From NCBI RefSeq assembly GCF_013337685.1, contig NZ_SUQN01000006.1, positions 1 through 64,000 on the forward strand: 64,000 bases of DNA. Reading direction: 5' to 3'. Shown here piece after piece: positions 11,501-18,581 of this stretch. Origin of the DNA: Citrobacter gillenii. Lineage in GTDB: Bacteria > Pseudomonadota > Gammaproteobacteria > Enterobacterales > Enterobacteriaceae. Positions within the stretch are counted from its first letter, which is position 1, and the number at the start of each line of letters is the position of its first letter. The notes under the pieces were generated by a model that made no database searches, was not told the DNA's origin, and saw only the letters and a list, made by a program, of their open reading frames with translations. Position numbers and translations under genes: made by a program.

Positions 11501-11581
11501 AGATATCATCTTCGCCAGTGCCGATATGTTAGTCCAGAATTGCTTTGCGATAACGCATACAACACAGTGTGTAGTGTTCAT
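5501..11581 (-). CDS. Classical (type Va) autotransporter adhesin, AIDA/MisL-like translocator
   Basis: A 2026-residue surface protein. The N-terminus (MN...AKQFW.NISALAK, then an apolar stretch around residues 33-48) resembles a degenerate extended autotransporter signal peptide. This supports starting at 11581 rather than at the internal ATG at 11509. The passenger, roughly residues 55-1690, is built from passenger-associated β-strand repeats of the form G.G.L...G.NTY.G.T.....G.L..G, consistent with a long β-helix. Two ~280-residue blocks near residues 860-1135 and 1240-1517 are clear duplicates. The last ~320 residues form the translocator: a YTANLSASNTMF linker, then a β-barrel ending in an aromatic residue (IQYQF). 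Expected role is adhesion, aggregation or biofilm formation at the cell surface; the ligand cannot be predicted. No protease motif was noticed. Confidence 0.93.
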   Translation of the reverse strand: MNTTHCVVCVIAKQFWTNISALAKMISEKCFVVKQSYYLFVFVSVISNTEVYSEEYIWSPTGVESSGGNGIWDTTSPLWYSEGMTHSWVNAPGNNAWFSGIPGTVIINEAVNVQNLNFSTSDYTLTGGSIINGSPLFTGREINISNGMTATINSLIEGGGLSASPLIIKNGGKAIFTGTNTYSNTNTSTGNPFLRAGAARSTIVIGNSTLQVDRDTNLGAAPTTFTNGLQLGDSTGRGTLFITGDTFTTNRNVLLGPGATEGLGGRIDADVGVTAIFNGQITSAVSNVTQLTIGGPGTVVLNAVNNYAGKTTVLAGSTLQAGNHNTTTNMLGSINSPFHNDGTLIIDRLSGTLVKSGGMTGGETGRFIIRGGGNVSWAGDNTYSGDTIIEAGNLTVGTAFAGDRYQSSHVHINNINSVLGINAGSSDITYPGEISGVGGLRKLAGSTLILTGNNTFEGATTISAGTVQIGDGGTHGSISSNVALSIATATLAFARADNISFGSVISGLGKLSQTGSGTLTLNGNNTYAGGTTIMAGNVQIASDSNLGAATGMLTFSGDSTLEVLANLTSSRATILNATRATLDVNDGATLVMGGVIDGPGVLYKTDSGTLTLTNTNTYRGGTNISGGRIQISGDANLGELSSRLTLDNATLETASTFSTTRMTTLGPDGGTFDTRDATSFTMTGAIEGSGSLTKEGEGNLTLTGTNLYAGVSTLLGGTLMLKNNGSIATSANVINNGQLDISGTTNGTSFVSLDGNGTVIMGAKNLTLSEGAGLFSGQFSGTGHLNKQGNATQLLSGMNSYAGAVDVSAGTLQFEQNGNFTTSDYYTTHSHATTTLTGVSTTLMVGGAFTQASNAHLAVMFDGLSGLSPRITAQSASLDGTLGMSGFIDRPVAVKASEATTHNYTLIHTTNGISGNFTNNPLAPSGADYLIRDGYVSADGQDYNLGFRLAWTGEKQTLSTGNFTLSEGTGFDIDQVLSDQTVPVGGFLTGWDGRSLTKEGEGRLVLSAVNTYNGATTLNAGLLQTGVAESFAHSSDLNVNGGVLDLNGYSQIASRLAGLAGEIWLNGATLTANNATDGDSTLFAGVITDGTRSGGGLVKAGKGTLILTGNHTYGGSTTINDGTLQVGNGGTSGSIAGNIIDNSSLVFNRSDVLTFDGGLSGTGKLIQEGRGNTILTASGSHLGEIEVRKGILTFEQNGAFTLTKAYSTASGATTALGLAQSQLAVGGRFTQAHDATLQAVLSADKALPAIIAETATLDGQLIVTGFQDGPTPVKASRVTDNNYTLIHTSDGITGHFLNNPLLPSGTDYLLRNGYVSDNGQDYVLGFRLAWTEESRAAGTGSFTLAEGTGMEIDHALTDQPAPVDGFASGWDGKSLTKAGDGRLVLSAANTYTGYTLLEAGALQTDIAHSFAHSSDVIINGGVLDINGYDQVASDLAGHGGEIRLNGAILTVRNAAPADSTTFFGDITDGTQPGGKLRKTGEGTLTLVGNTGWSGETLLENGELILDGRNGGARLISNVIGLENTRLVLKHGAVLTGRIDPTDVSIDVVSLWNMTGDSQVDELRLAGRLNIVAPSQRGVAVGRTLTVANWYGLEGTVMLNTVLGNDRSVTDKIVVNGNTSGKTFVQINNPGGGGAQTVEGIRIIDVNGTSAGTFVKAGRIVAGAYDYNLIKKGPDWFLSSAQGGIPAEPGSPEPTKPVPNIVRPESASYTANLSASNTMFTTRLHERVGETLYTDAMTGDRKKTSMWLRQVGEHTRWKENGGQLNTQSNRYVIQLGGDVARWESDDLQSWHLGIMAGYGRDNSHSRSDPTGYSAEGSVNGYSTGLYLTWYQNEETKQGMYTDSWVQYSWFDNDVKGQHLQDESYKSSGFTTSFEVGYAYKLGEFISHNDMTSEWYIQPQAQIIWMGIEAEDHRESNGTTVSGQGDNNLQTRLGLRAHLRGHSKIDEAKNRIFQPFLEINWIHNTKKFGTRMDGMNVYQEGVSNIGEVKTGVEGQVSRKVNLWANVGVEIGDKGYSNTTAMMGIQYQF

Positions 11582-12084
11582 TCTGTTCTCTTTTTGGCAA
11601 AGATGTTAAAAGGCATTTATATGAGCGTAGATGAAAACCTAGTCAGCAGGCTGAAAAAACTTTCAAATTCATAAAATTAATTAGCACGCTTATCGTTTTT
11701 AAATTTCAGAATACCTTTGTTTCTTAGACTAATTTAATTAAATTTTTATACCCACTGTCACATGGTGGAAAAGAAAGCCGAAAAATGGGAATTATATAAT
11801 TTACTAACCGCACCTGAGGACTATATTAACTGCACTTTGTGTTATTCCTTGAACTTCAAGGTGTTTATGTCAAAAAAACCATAAGTGCGTTTGAGTTTAT
11901 TATGCGTTTCCCGGTCCAGGCCGCAGCCTGTATTTAGATCGAGCAAAAGAGATAGACCAGCTCCCCTCGCTGCACTACGGCATTATCCATCGCATCCAGC
12001 AGCGAAAGGTTGAGGGGGGTTCTACCGCAGCCTTACGTGCCAGATCGACTTAACCGTTCGCACCGGGACGATTTTCGAGCACTC
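11582..12084. other. Non-coding or decayed sequence upstream of the autotransporter
   Basis: An AT-rich stretch of about 300 bases follows the autotransporter start and should contain its promoter. From about 11900 the sequence becomes GC-richer and, read on the minus strand, weakly resembles a broken ankyrin-type repeat. No open frame supports a gene. Confidence 0.4.
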
Positions 12085-12765
12085 TAACATTCCTCGGCAC
12101 AAATGGCTGTTCAGGTCACTGCCAAGAAGGGTAACTCTTCCATGTAGCTATCTAAGGAGCTGGACATCACGCAGAAATCAGCATGGTTTCTGCTCCAGCG
12201 CATCCGCTCGGCAGGCACGATGATCCAACTGGTAGGCTGTTGTCCATAATTGTAGAGGCTGATGAGACCTATTATTGGCGGAAAGCAAAACAATAAGCAT
12301 AACAGCAAAAAGCTAGACGTAGCACTATCGGAAGAATTCCCGTTACAGGAATGAAAAACGCAACGCCTATGTGAAAGCGATCGTGCTGACGAGTACCGGT
12401 GCACTGGCTATCAAGGTAGCCAAAAAGAGCATCGTGGCACCCGGTTCAATCTTAAGTATCGACGAGCACACATCATACGAAGGGATGCTTAAATATACGC
12501 ACATGCCTGTAAACTACAGCGCGAAGCAGTTCGTCGATGGTATGACTCACAACAACAACTTCGAGAGCGTATGAGCCATCCTGAAGTGCGGATTCTACGG
12601 AATCCACTACTGATTCAGCTCCCGGTACATGCAGCGCTATTCACATTCCGCCTGAACAAGAAAAGTACCACAATCAAAACGATGTCGCGCCTTGATGCCA
12701 TTGTGCACAGCACGTTAAGTCACAGAACGACTTACTCAAATTTAATAATCTTATGGTTTTGCTAA
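12085..12765 (+). pseudogene. IS1595-family (ISXO2-like) transposase relic
   Basis: Translated pieces in shifting plus frames follow the order of an IS1595-type transposase. First comes a recognition segment (LSKELDITQKSAWFLLQRIR), then the catalytic region (VEADETYYW, close to the family VE.DETY), then the second acidic site (SIDEHTSYEG). After these come VNYSAKQFVDG and NNFESVWAILK, where the family has VNHS..EFV.G and N..E..W..LKRG. Stops and frameshifts break every segment, for example a stop after SSM near 12145 and a frame change after FESV at 12574. Terminal repeats were not located. This is a fossil element with no active product. Confidence 0.75.
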
Positions 12766-13706
12766 TGTACTGAGGGAGTTTATGAGCGGACAACTTGACA
12801 ATACAGATACAACATTCGGTTACGATTGGAGGACTTAGTAGATTCGTCCCTGCCTGTTTATTAGTATGAAGTTCATCCTTGAACAGAGTGGGGACAAACT
12901 TCACTTCCTCGTAAAGTAGGAAAACGATGACCCGTCTGCCGGCCTTGTTATTACTGTGAATAAAGCTAGCTCAAGACTGGTATCACCTCCTTTGCATAAT
13001 ACAGCTTATGACAATCCTGCTACAGCTTATGTGATCATACCTTAAGAACAGAGCTGACGCGCTCTACAGCGATCCGGGTATTTTTTCTGGATCTTAAAAG
13101 GATCGCTTTAAAGATCTTATTGCTGGATCGAAGAACTATATATGTGGATAACCCGCTGAAGCAAAACTTAATAAAATATGCATTTCCAGTGATCAAGCAT
13201 CGCGGCGTACTAGCTTATTTACGCAATGATGGTATTGCGCTTCCTCGCCAGTTCGCTCGCGTTGCTCGGTCACATGGCTGCGGCGAGCACTACTTCTATT
13301 CTATCTGCGTCACGCTGACAGGAAAATCAGGATGGTGATGTCCTCTGTAAAACGTCTTGCTCACCCGTTTTCTGACAAGTGTGTTGTAGCAAAGATTTAT
13401 TTGCGTGGTGTAACACACTATATCGAGTGGTTTCTGAAACAGGGATGCCAAATGACCGTTAATGCAAAGCCAGCCAACACACAGAATTTCCTCTGGTGTT
13501 ACTGCACAGGTTGCGTTGGAGCGGGAATCCTCATCATTAAGGGTGGTGAGTAATCAAGACAGTGTTGAATGGAACTGACAGTGAGTCTGATAGGTAATGT
13601 AATTGGGATGTTGAAACTGAATTTGTTTAACGAACTTGCAGGTAGAACCTGGAAAGGGATGTACCTGCCCACCCTTTTACGCTGTTGGCCTGGCAGGGAG
13701 TAATAA
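12766..13706. other. 940-base decayed region, no intact gene
   Basis: Only short frames occur. A plus-strand stretch near 12890-13045 reads like a fragment of a protein (ENDDPSAGLVITVNKASSR and onward) but has no start and ends in stops. A 72-codon frame at 13120-13338 and a 73-codon frame at 13332-13553 resemble nothing I know. The segment lies between two IS relics and is probably debris. Confidence 0.4.
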
Positions 13707-13955
13707 TTAGTGGTGGATCTGCGCCAGGTCATCTTCCGACAGACCGGTCATTTTCATGACGGTATTGCGATCTATACCGTTCTGGAGCATTGTGCATGCG
13801 ATTTTAAGGGTTGCTTCGCGTTCGCCTTTTTCAAGGCCGCGTTGCTCACCAATTTGCAGCCCTTCAGCTCTGCCCTTCTCTATACCTTTCTTGATGCCCT
13901 TCTGTTCAAGCTGTTGTACGATGCTCATAAGTGCGTCTCCGTGTTGCGGCACACG
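13707..13955 (-). pseudogene. C-terminal remnant of an Rpn-family recombination-promoting nuclease
   Basis: About 81 residues remain. They match the tail of the YhgA/Rpn family: HGDALMSIVQQLEQKGIKKG, a Lys/Glu/Gly-rich stretch full of GLEKGE-like steps, and the closing MTGLSEDDLAQIHH. Intact Rpn proteins are around 300 residues and have an N-terminal PD-(D/E)xK nuclease domain, which is missing here. The break falls at about 13955, where IS3-type sequence begins, so the gene was probably cut by that insertion. The remnant should be inactive. Confidence 0.8.
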
Positions 13956-14755
13956 CTGAACCAGTGCTCATTCAGACATTCATCGCGAAATCGACCGTTA
14001 AAGCTGTCAATAAACCCATTCTGCGTTAGTTTTCCCGGCTGGATTAAACGTAACTCCACATCATGGTCAAAGGCCCGTTGATCCAGTGAGCGGCAAGAGA
14101 ACTCCGGCCCCTGGTCCGATCTTATCGTCGGCGGATAACCCAGGAAAAATGCAATACTGTCCAGAATCCGCGTGACCTAAACGCCTGAAATCCGAAATGC
14201 GGTAATGATTGTCAGACACTCCTTCGTGAAGTCGTCCACACAGGTCATGCACTTGATTCTGCGACCGGTGGTCAACGCGACCATGACGAAATCCATTGAC
14301 CCGGCCAGGTTGGATGCCGCCGGTCGGAGCAGCGGCAGACGCTCCGTTGCCAGGCCTTCAAGGCGAAGTAACTTCCAGATGCGGCGGTAGCTAAAACGCC
14401 TGGGCTCCAGTGCCAGTTCAGTGATGTGCCCTGATAAATGCGCCGGACGCTGAGCCTCATAGCGGCAGGTCGTCAGGGACAAACCTGTAAGCCTGCAAGC
14501 ACTACGTTGCGACAGACCGGTCGCATCACACAAACTCAACGGCTTCCCGCTTCTGGTCTGTCGTTAGTACTTTCGTCCGAGAGCCACCAGAAGTACCTCC
14601 TTATCAAGCATGGCTCCGGCAAGTAGATTCTGGCGTCTGGTGTAAAAGGTGGTATCGGAAATGGCGTGCTTATGGCAGAGTTCATGGGCAGAAACTCCGG
14701 TTTCGTCCTCGTGGAGGACACTGATGATCTGTTCGTCGGATAAACGCTTCTTCAT
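13956..14755 (-). pseudogene. Degenerate IS3-family (IS407-like group) element
   Basis: An orfA relic at 14564-14755 begins MKKRLSDEQIISVLHEDE and ends with AMLDKEVLLVALGRKY. The middle of the usual ~87-residue protein, including the leucine-rich segment, is deleted. orfB pieces follow: SLCDATGLSQRSACRLTGLS, RRFSYRRIWKLLR, then NLAGSMDFVMVALTTGRRIK around the first catalytic Asp and CVDDFTKECL around the second. The remainder toward 13956 is in other frames. Several internal deletions separate blocks that are adjacent in intact relatives. Not functional. Confidence 0.78.
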
Positions 14756-14837
14756 GGGGATGTCCTCATGTGATTTATGAAGACATTACTAACATCGGTG
14801 TGTATTAATCAACGGGGCGCAGGTCAGCTTTCCCCCT

Positions 14838-14978
14838 TCAGCTCCCCTGTAGATTATGGGAGTTCATTTTAAGATTCTGCTCTTTCTTCAGTGTTACAAG
14901 ATCCTCGTTAAAGTCAGTGTGTGCATTAAATGCCTTGCCTGCTTCTGTAAACAGTAAATGACTAGTCTTTCTAAAGCC
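14838..14978 (-). pseudogene. 3' remnant of an unidentified gene cut by the neighbouring IS3 element
   Basis: Reading leftward out of the IS end at 14981, one frame stays open for 46 codons. It gives GFRKTSHLLFTEAGKAFNA followed by an acidic/Lys-rich tail, then stops at 14838-14840. The composition is protein-like, but the fragment has no start and I cannot name its family. It could be a C-terminus whose upstream part was lost when the IS arrived or recombined. Confidence 0.35.
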
Positions 14979-14998
14979 CCTGAATAGCCACGGATAAT

Positions 14999-15904
14999 CT
15001 AGACACTTCCGAGTCGTTGATAATATTGGTTTTCATACTCCGTCGGTGGCATCTGATCGCTCGAACCATGTCGACGCTTACTGTTATAAAACATTTCGAT
15101 GTAATCAAAAATATCGCTGCGTGCTTCTTCCCGTGTTCCGTAAATCTTTTTCTTTATCCGTTCACGCTTCAGTAGCTGGAAAAAGCTTTCTGCAACTGCG
15201 TTGTCGTGACAGTTACCACGACGGCTCATACTACCCTCCAGACCGTGTGATTTCAGGAACGACTGCCACTCATGGCTTGTGTACTGACTACCTTGATCAG
15301 AATGAACCAGAACCTGTTTTTGGGGATTACGTCGCCACACGGCCATCAAAAGCGCATTCAAAACAATATCTTTTGTCATCCGCGGTTGCATTGACCAGCC
15401 GATAACTTTGCGCGAGAACAGGTCAACAACTACGGCAAGATACAGCCAGCCTTCGTGGGTTCGGATGTACGTTATGTCCGTTACCCACCGTTCATCCGGT
15501 GCTTCCGGGTTGAACTGCCGCTGGAGTCTGTTGGGTGTCACGATACTGGCTTCACCTTTACGCGATCGTGGGCTTCGATACCCAACCTGAGCCTTTATCC
15601 CGGCACGCTTCATCAGCCGCCAGACCCGGTTAATCCCACATTGTTGCCCACTATCTCGCAGGTCGAGATGGATCTTGCGATAGCCATAAACGCAACCGGA
15701 CTCCAGCCAGAACTGTTTGATTTGTCCTGTCAGTCTTATATCCGCCTGATGCCGTGGTGAATACGGCTGCTGAAGCCAAGCGTAAAACCCACTCGGATGA
15801 ACATTCAGTACCCGACAGAGTAGGCGAACAGGCCAACAACAGGAGTTGTCACGGATAAAGGCGTACCTCAGTCGGACAGCTTTGCGAAGTACGCCGCGGC
15901 TTTT
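14999..15904 (-). CDS. IS3-family transposase OrfB (rve integrase), expressed by -1 frameshift
   Basis: In the -1 frame relative to orfA the reading is open from the A7 slip site to a stop at 14999-15001, about 301 codons. After the frameshift it gives RYAFIRDNSCCWPVRLLCRV, then GFYAWLQQPYSPRHQ, and a YGYRKIHLDLRD segment. The DDE domain follows: DERWVTDITYI (first Asp), LVHSDQGSQYTS (second Asp), and NAVAESFFQLLKRE (Glu). It ends with PTEYENQYYQRL. All three catalytic residues are present, so the fusion transposase may be active. A simple ATG reading would begin only at 15613 and miss the N-terminal third. Confidence 0.9.
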   Translation of the reverse strand, partial: KSRGVLRKAVRLRYAFIRDNSCCWPVRLLCRVLNVHPSGFYAWLQQPYSPRHQADIRLTGQIKQFWLESGCVYGYRKIHLDLRDSGQQCGINRVWRLMKRAGIKAQVGYRSPRSRKGEASIVTPNRLQRQFNPEAPDERWVTDITYIRTHEGWLYLAVVVDLFSRKVIGWSMQPRMTKDIVLNALLMAVWRRNPQKQVLVHSDQGSQYTSHEWQSFLKSHGLEGSMSRRGNCHDNAVAESFFQLLKRERIKKKIYGTREEARSDIFDYIEMFYNSKRRHGSSDQMPPTEYENQYYQRLGSV

Positions 15905-16152
15905 TTTAATATGTCCCGTTCGTCAGTAACCCGCTTCAGCTCCTTCTGGAGTCGACGGATCTCGGCCTGAGCATCTGACTGCTCTTTGTTGGTGGAAGAG
16001 TCCGGTCCGAACTTCTTTATCCAGGCATAAAGACTGTGGGTAGTGATATCGAGGCGTGTTGCAACGCTGGAAACAGAATGACCACGATCAACAACCTGTT
16101 TGACAGCTTCAATTTTAAACTCTTCAGGGTAACGCTTACTGCTCATGTGCAC
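15868..16152 (-). CDS. IS3-family transposase OrfA (HTH protein)
   Basis: A 94-residue protein. Residues ~5-55 form the helix-turn-helix (RYPEEFKIEAVKQVVDRG and LDITTHSLYAWIKKFG). A leucine-zipper-like segment follows (IRRLQKELKRVTDERDIL). This is the DNA-binding half of the transposase and binds the terminal repeats. The final codons contain a run of seven A residues (15907 to 15901 on the minus strand) where a -1 frameshift would join it to orfB. Intact for its family. Confidence 0.93.
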   Translation of the reverse strand: MHMSSKRYPEEFKIEAVKQVVDRGHSVSSVATRLDITTHSLYAWIKKFGPDSSTNKEQSDAQAEIRRLQKELKRVTDERDILKKAAAYFAKLSD

Positions 16153-16178
16153 CTCTCTTTTAAGCCATTTTAAATGAC

Positions 16179-16595
16179 TCAGAGGTGTCTGTTAAACCCG
16201 TGGCTATTCACAAGGCTCCATTCAGGCAAATCGATATCAAGAAGAGAGGGATTGTTATTGTTGGTATATAGTTTATATTCGGCATGAATATAATTAGCAA
16301 CAAATGACAACGAACGTTCACAATCAATCCACTCAAGTTCACTAAAAGGTATTAACTTACCCTCAACCTCTCGCTTACTCTTTTCAAAGAAATCCTCCGC
16401 ATCCCAATATTTAACCATTTCTTTTTTATTAATATAGTTAACACAAGACTCTTTGAAAAGAGTGGTATTATCTACTCTTTCCACTAATTCGCGAGACTCA
16501 TCAGCATGCATTAGTGCAGAGTGAAAAATATCCCAAAAAAGCCATAAATTTACTCTTTTTGTCCAGAGTCGGGTCACTAGTTTTTCTGTACTCAT
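16179..16595 (-). pseudogene. Hypothetical protein truncated by the IS3 element
   Basis: The frame starts with MSTEKLVTRLWTKRVNLWLF and reads as an acidic, aromatic-rich protein of about 128 residues. At 16211 it runs into the IS3 terminal repeat, and the last ten codons (VNSHGFNRHL) are IS sequence. The original C-terminus is gone, so the true length is unknown. I do not recognise the family. Low GC and a position beside satellite-type genes suggest a former accessory gene. Confidence 0.5.
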
Positions 16596-17012
16596 CAGAA
16601 CCTCAAATGCAACAACAATCGTAGAAAAAGACGTAGCACTCTACGTAGTATACTACGTTCTTATTTTGATTATCATAAGCCTCTCTACCTGCATTTCTTG
16701 CCTTGACTTCAATCATATCAGAGAAACTTTGACGTAAGTCATATAGAGCGTTTCACGGAAATACTAAAAATTGACTCTGCGCTCACCTAAGACCGTCAAG
16801 GATAGCAGGCTATATGAATGTGAAAACTGTAGAAAAATGGAGGCGTCTATAAGGTTAAAACATAATTAAGGTTAATTGGTATTATAGAGAGTAGATCTCA
16901 ATCTAACATCCCAACCTTGGGATGTTACATATCCGTCATAAGTGATTGAACCCTGCTTGACAGAAAAAACAGATGCACTAGTTCCTTTGAATTCATCCAA
17001 AGGAACAGAGCA
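16596..17012. other. AT-rich control region upstream of the Gp2/AlpA cassette
   Basis: About 420 bases with no gene. It holds a perfect inverted repeat at 16904-16927, listed separately. The region would be expected to carry the promoter of the plus-strand gene starting at 17013. No strong consensus promoter could be fixed by eye. Confidence 0.5.
16904..16927. repeat. Perfect 11-bp inverted repeat with 2-bp centre
   Basis: The arm TAACATCCCAA is followed by CC and then its exact complement TTGGGATGTTA. No T-run follows on either strand, so an operator or a replication/recombination site seems more likely than a terminator. It lies 86 bases upstream of the Gp2-like gene. Confidence 0.6.
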
Positions 17013-17594
17013 ATGCAAAGACACTACCCACATTTAAAGAAAATCATCCCTAATGACTTCCTGCTGAATCTGATCAACCATCATCTTAATCAGATCCTAG
17101 CATGTCACGCCAAGATACTGGCGTTTCGAATGGATTTTGATTATCAGCGAGGCACTAATCGATTCATTCGTAACTCCTCGATCGAAATACAGGATGACCT
17201 CAGAGAGCTTACTCAGACAATGATCAGCCTTCCTGGCGTTATCGGTAGTTTCTGGGTACTGGAATGGACATTAGAAGGGGCAGTTCATGCCCATGCTATT
17301 TTTTATCTTAATGGCCGGGAACATCAGAAATCATTCCCATTCATTTTACAGGCAGGGGAACTGTGGCATCAAATTACCTATGGCGAGGGAAAATACCAGC
17401 GATGCAAACCAAAGGAATATCATCAGGACAACATTAACAATGTTGTTGAATATCACAATAACGAAGCCATAAACAGTCTCAGACGTATAGCCAGTTATCT
17501 AACAAAAGAAGACCAAAAATATGGTTATCTAATTTGGGGATGTAATGAGGTTCCTTCGCCTGCAAGGCAGGGTAGACCAAGAAAGTTTAGTTAG
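17013..17594 (+). CDS. YagK/YfjJ-type, inovirus Gp2-family protein
   Basis: A 193-residue protein with the family pattern. An N-terminal helical part is followed by FRMDFDYQRGTNRFI, then GVIGSFWVLEWTLEGAVHAH, where the His-x-His resembles the metal-binding HUH site of rolling-circle initiators. Near the end comes RRIASYLTKEDQ with the conserved Tyr-Leu-x-Lys. These proteins occur in P4-like satellites and CP4-type prophages next to alpA, as here. A role in replication initiation is suggested by the Gp2/HUH resemblance but is not proven. The sequence is AT-rich compared with the backbone. Confidence 0.75.
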   Translation: MQRHYPHLKKIIPNDFLLNLINHHLNQILACHAKILAFRMDFDYQRGTNRFIRNSSIEIQDDLRELTQTMISLPGVIGSFWVLEWTLEGAVHAHAIFYLNGREHQKSFPFILQAGELWHQITYGEGKYQRCKPKEYHQDNINNVVEYHNNEAINSLRRIASYLTKEDQKYGYLIWGCNEVPSPARQGRPRKFS

Positions 17595-17681
17595 TTTTTA
17601 ACAGCAGCACCGGTTGCTATGCCGGAGCGGGCAGCAGCAATCCCGACTTCGGTTTCCATTTAGCTACCGGAGAATTAAACC

Positions 17682-17888
17682 ATGAACAGTAAACTATCCC
17701 TGTTTGAAGATCAGTTCGTTGATATGGCTTTCATCACCCGCCTGCTGGGGGTCAGTGATAAGTGGATTTACCGACTCATCAAAGATGGCATATTTCCAAA
17801 ACCCATCAAACTGGGGCGAAGTTCACGATGGCTACAGAGTGAAGTGGAAGCCTGGCTACAGGCGAGAATCCACGAATCACGCAGCTAA
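17682..17888 (+). CDS. AlpA-family excisionase-type regulator
   Basis: A 68-residue MerR-like winged-helix protein. It begins MNSKLSLFEDQFVDMAFIT, then LLGVSDKWIYRLIKDGIFPK and KLGRSSRWLQSEVEAWLQ, the standard AlpA layout of HTH and wing. In CP4-57 AlpA activates the integrase gene and promotes excision of the element. It lies 87 bases after the Gp2-like gene and 102 bases before an unknown gene, in the same direction. The only tyrosine integrase in the window is ~19 kb away on the other strand, so this cassette may have had its own integrase or may act on that one. Confidence 0.85.
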   Translation: MNSKLSLFEDQFVDMAFITRLLGVSDKWIYRLIKDGIFPKPIKLGRSSRWLQSEVEAWLQARIHESRS

Positions 17889-17914
17889 ATACCTCTCCTT
17901 ACATATCACTTTCC

Positions 17915-17966
17915 TGACAGGCAAACTCTTTATCCTCTCATAGCGGAGGTTTGCGGCTGCCTGTCA
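17915..17966 (+). other. Long stem-loop between alpA and the next gene
   Basis: TGACAGGCA at 17915-17923 is exactly complementary to TGCCTGTCA at 17958-17966. Inside it CAAAC (17922-17926) can also pair with GTTTG (17949-17953), as an alternative register or a partial extension of the stem. No U-run follows, so it is not a typical terminator. It could be an RNA control element in the leader of the gene at 17991. Confidence 0.45.
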
Positions 17967-17990
17967 TTCAGTATTCAGGGATAATCCACC

Positions 17991-18566
17991 ATGAAAGAGA
18001 CAAAGACGCGATATAACAGTTTGCTAGTCAGCTATCAACGCTGGCTAAACGGGTTCACAAAACTGGCCATCATAAATGGCATGTGTCATCCCAATATTCA
18101 GGCCAGCCACCATCTGATGGTGGGCAGTCTGTACTTTCCCGGCGCAGGGCAGATGACTGCAGTGGTACCACAATGCCTTTACCGACTGATTTACGGAAGT
18201 CAGCATCCAGAGCCAGTGTCGGTATTGACTGATATGCAAATCAGCCTTGAGACAAGGCAAAAAACTTTACTGCACCACCCAATGTTGGAAGGAATATTAC
18301 TGAGTGAATGTATCCGCCTGAAACAACGCCCACTGGCAAATAGACTGATTAACCTGTTGCAGCAATTCAGTTCACCTGAATATCGGCACAAACTGGTCTG
18401 GCTATGTTGGTACGATTTGATGATGGGTGCGACGCTGGAAGACTGGTTGGATAACCTGAAACGTAAGGCACCTGAAGATCTAGGCTTGTGGCTGATTGGA
18501 CGGCAGGAGGAAAACATATCCCTCGCGCAAATGATGGATGAATATCTGCTATTTACCGGCCACTAA
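17991..18566 (+). CDS. Hypothetical protein of the AlpA cassette, 191 residues
   Basis: I do not recognise this protein. It begins MKETKTRYNSLLVSYQRWLN, is mostly helical by composition, and contains a Gly-rich segment around residues 43-52 (MVGSLYFPGAG). There is no signal peptide, clear membrane segment or Cys cluster. It is separated from alpA by a stem-loop and stands in the same orientation. The gene ends near a fragment of an IS3-type transposase. Its place beside Gp2 and AlpA suggests a function for a satellite or integrative element rather than for the cell, but nothing in the sequence shows what it does. Confidence 0.6.
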   Translation: MKETKTRYNSLLVSYQRWLNGFTKLAIINGMCHPNIQASHHLMVGSLYFPGAGQMTAVVPQCLYRLIYGSQHPEPVSVLTDMQISLETRQKTLLHHPMLEGILLSECIRLKQRPLANRLINLLQQFSSPEYRHKLVWLCWYDLMMGATLEDWLDNLKRKAPEDLGLWLIGRQEENISLAQMMDEYLLFTGH

Positions 18567-18581
18567 TATCAGTTCCGATCT

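Larger units (their letters stand above)
14981..16210 (-). mobile_element. IS3-family insertion sequence, 1230 bp
   Basis: Both ends carry imperfect terminal inverted repeats that start TGAATAGCCACGG. The left end reads inward from 14981, and the right end reads inward on the minus strand from 16210. Inside are orfA and a frameshifted orfB covering nearly the whole length, as in the IS3 group. The three bases outside the left end (CCC) do not match those outside the right end (CAA), so no target duplication is seen. This suggests recombination or deletion after insertion. The right end interrupts a hypothetical gene at 16211. Confidence 0.88.

Noticed and set aside
11930..12070. Weak ankyrin-repeat-like reading on the minus strand
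   Set aside because: Only one partial repeat with stops and a needed frameshift; too weak to call a gene.
16179..16210. Last ten codons of the hypothetical frame at 16595
   Set aside because: They are translated IS3 terminal repeat and not part of the original protein.
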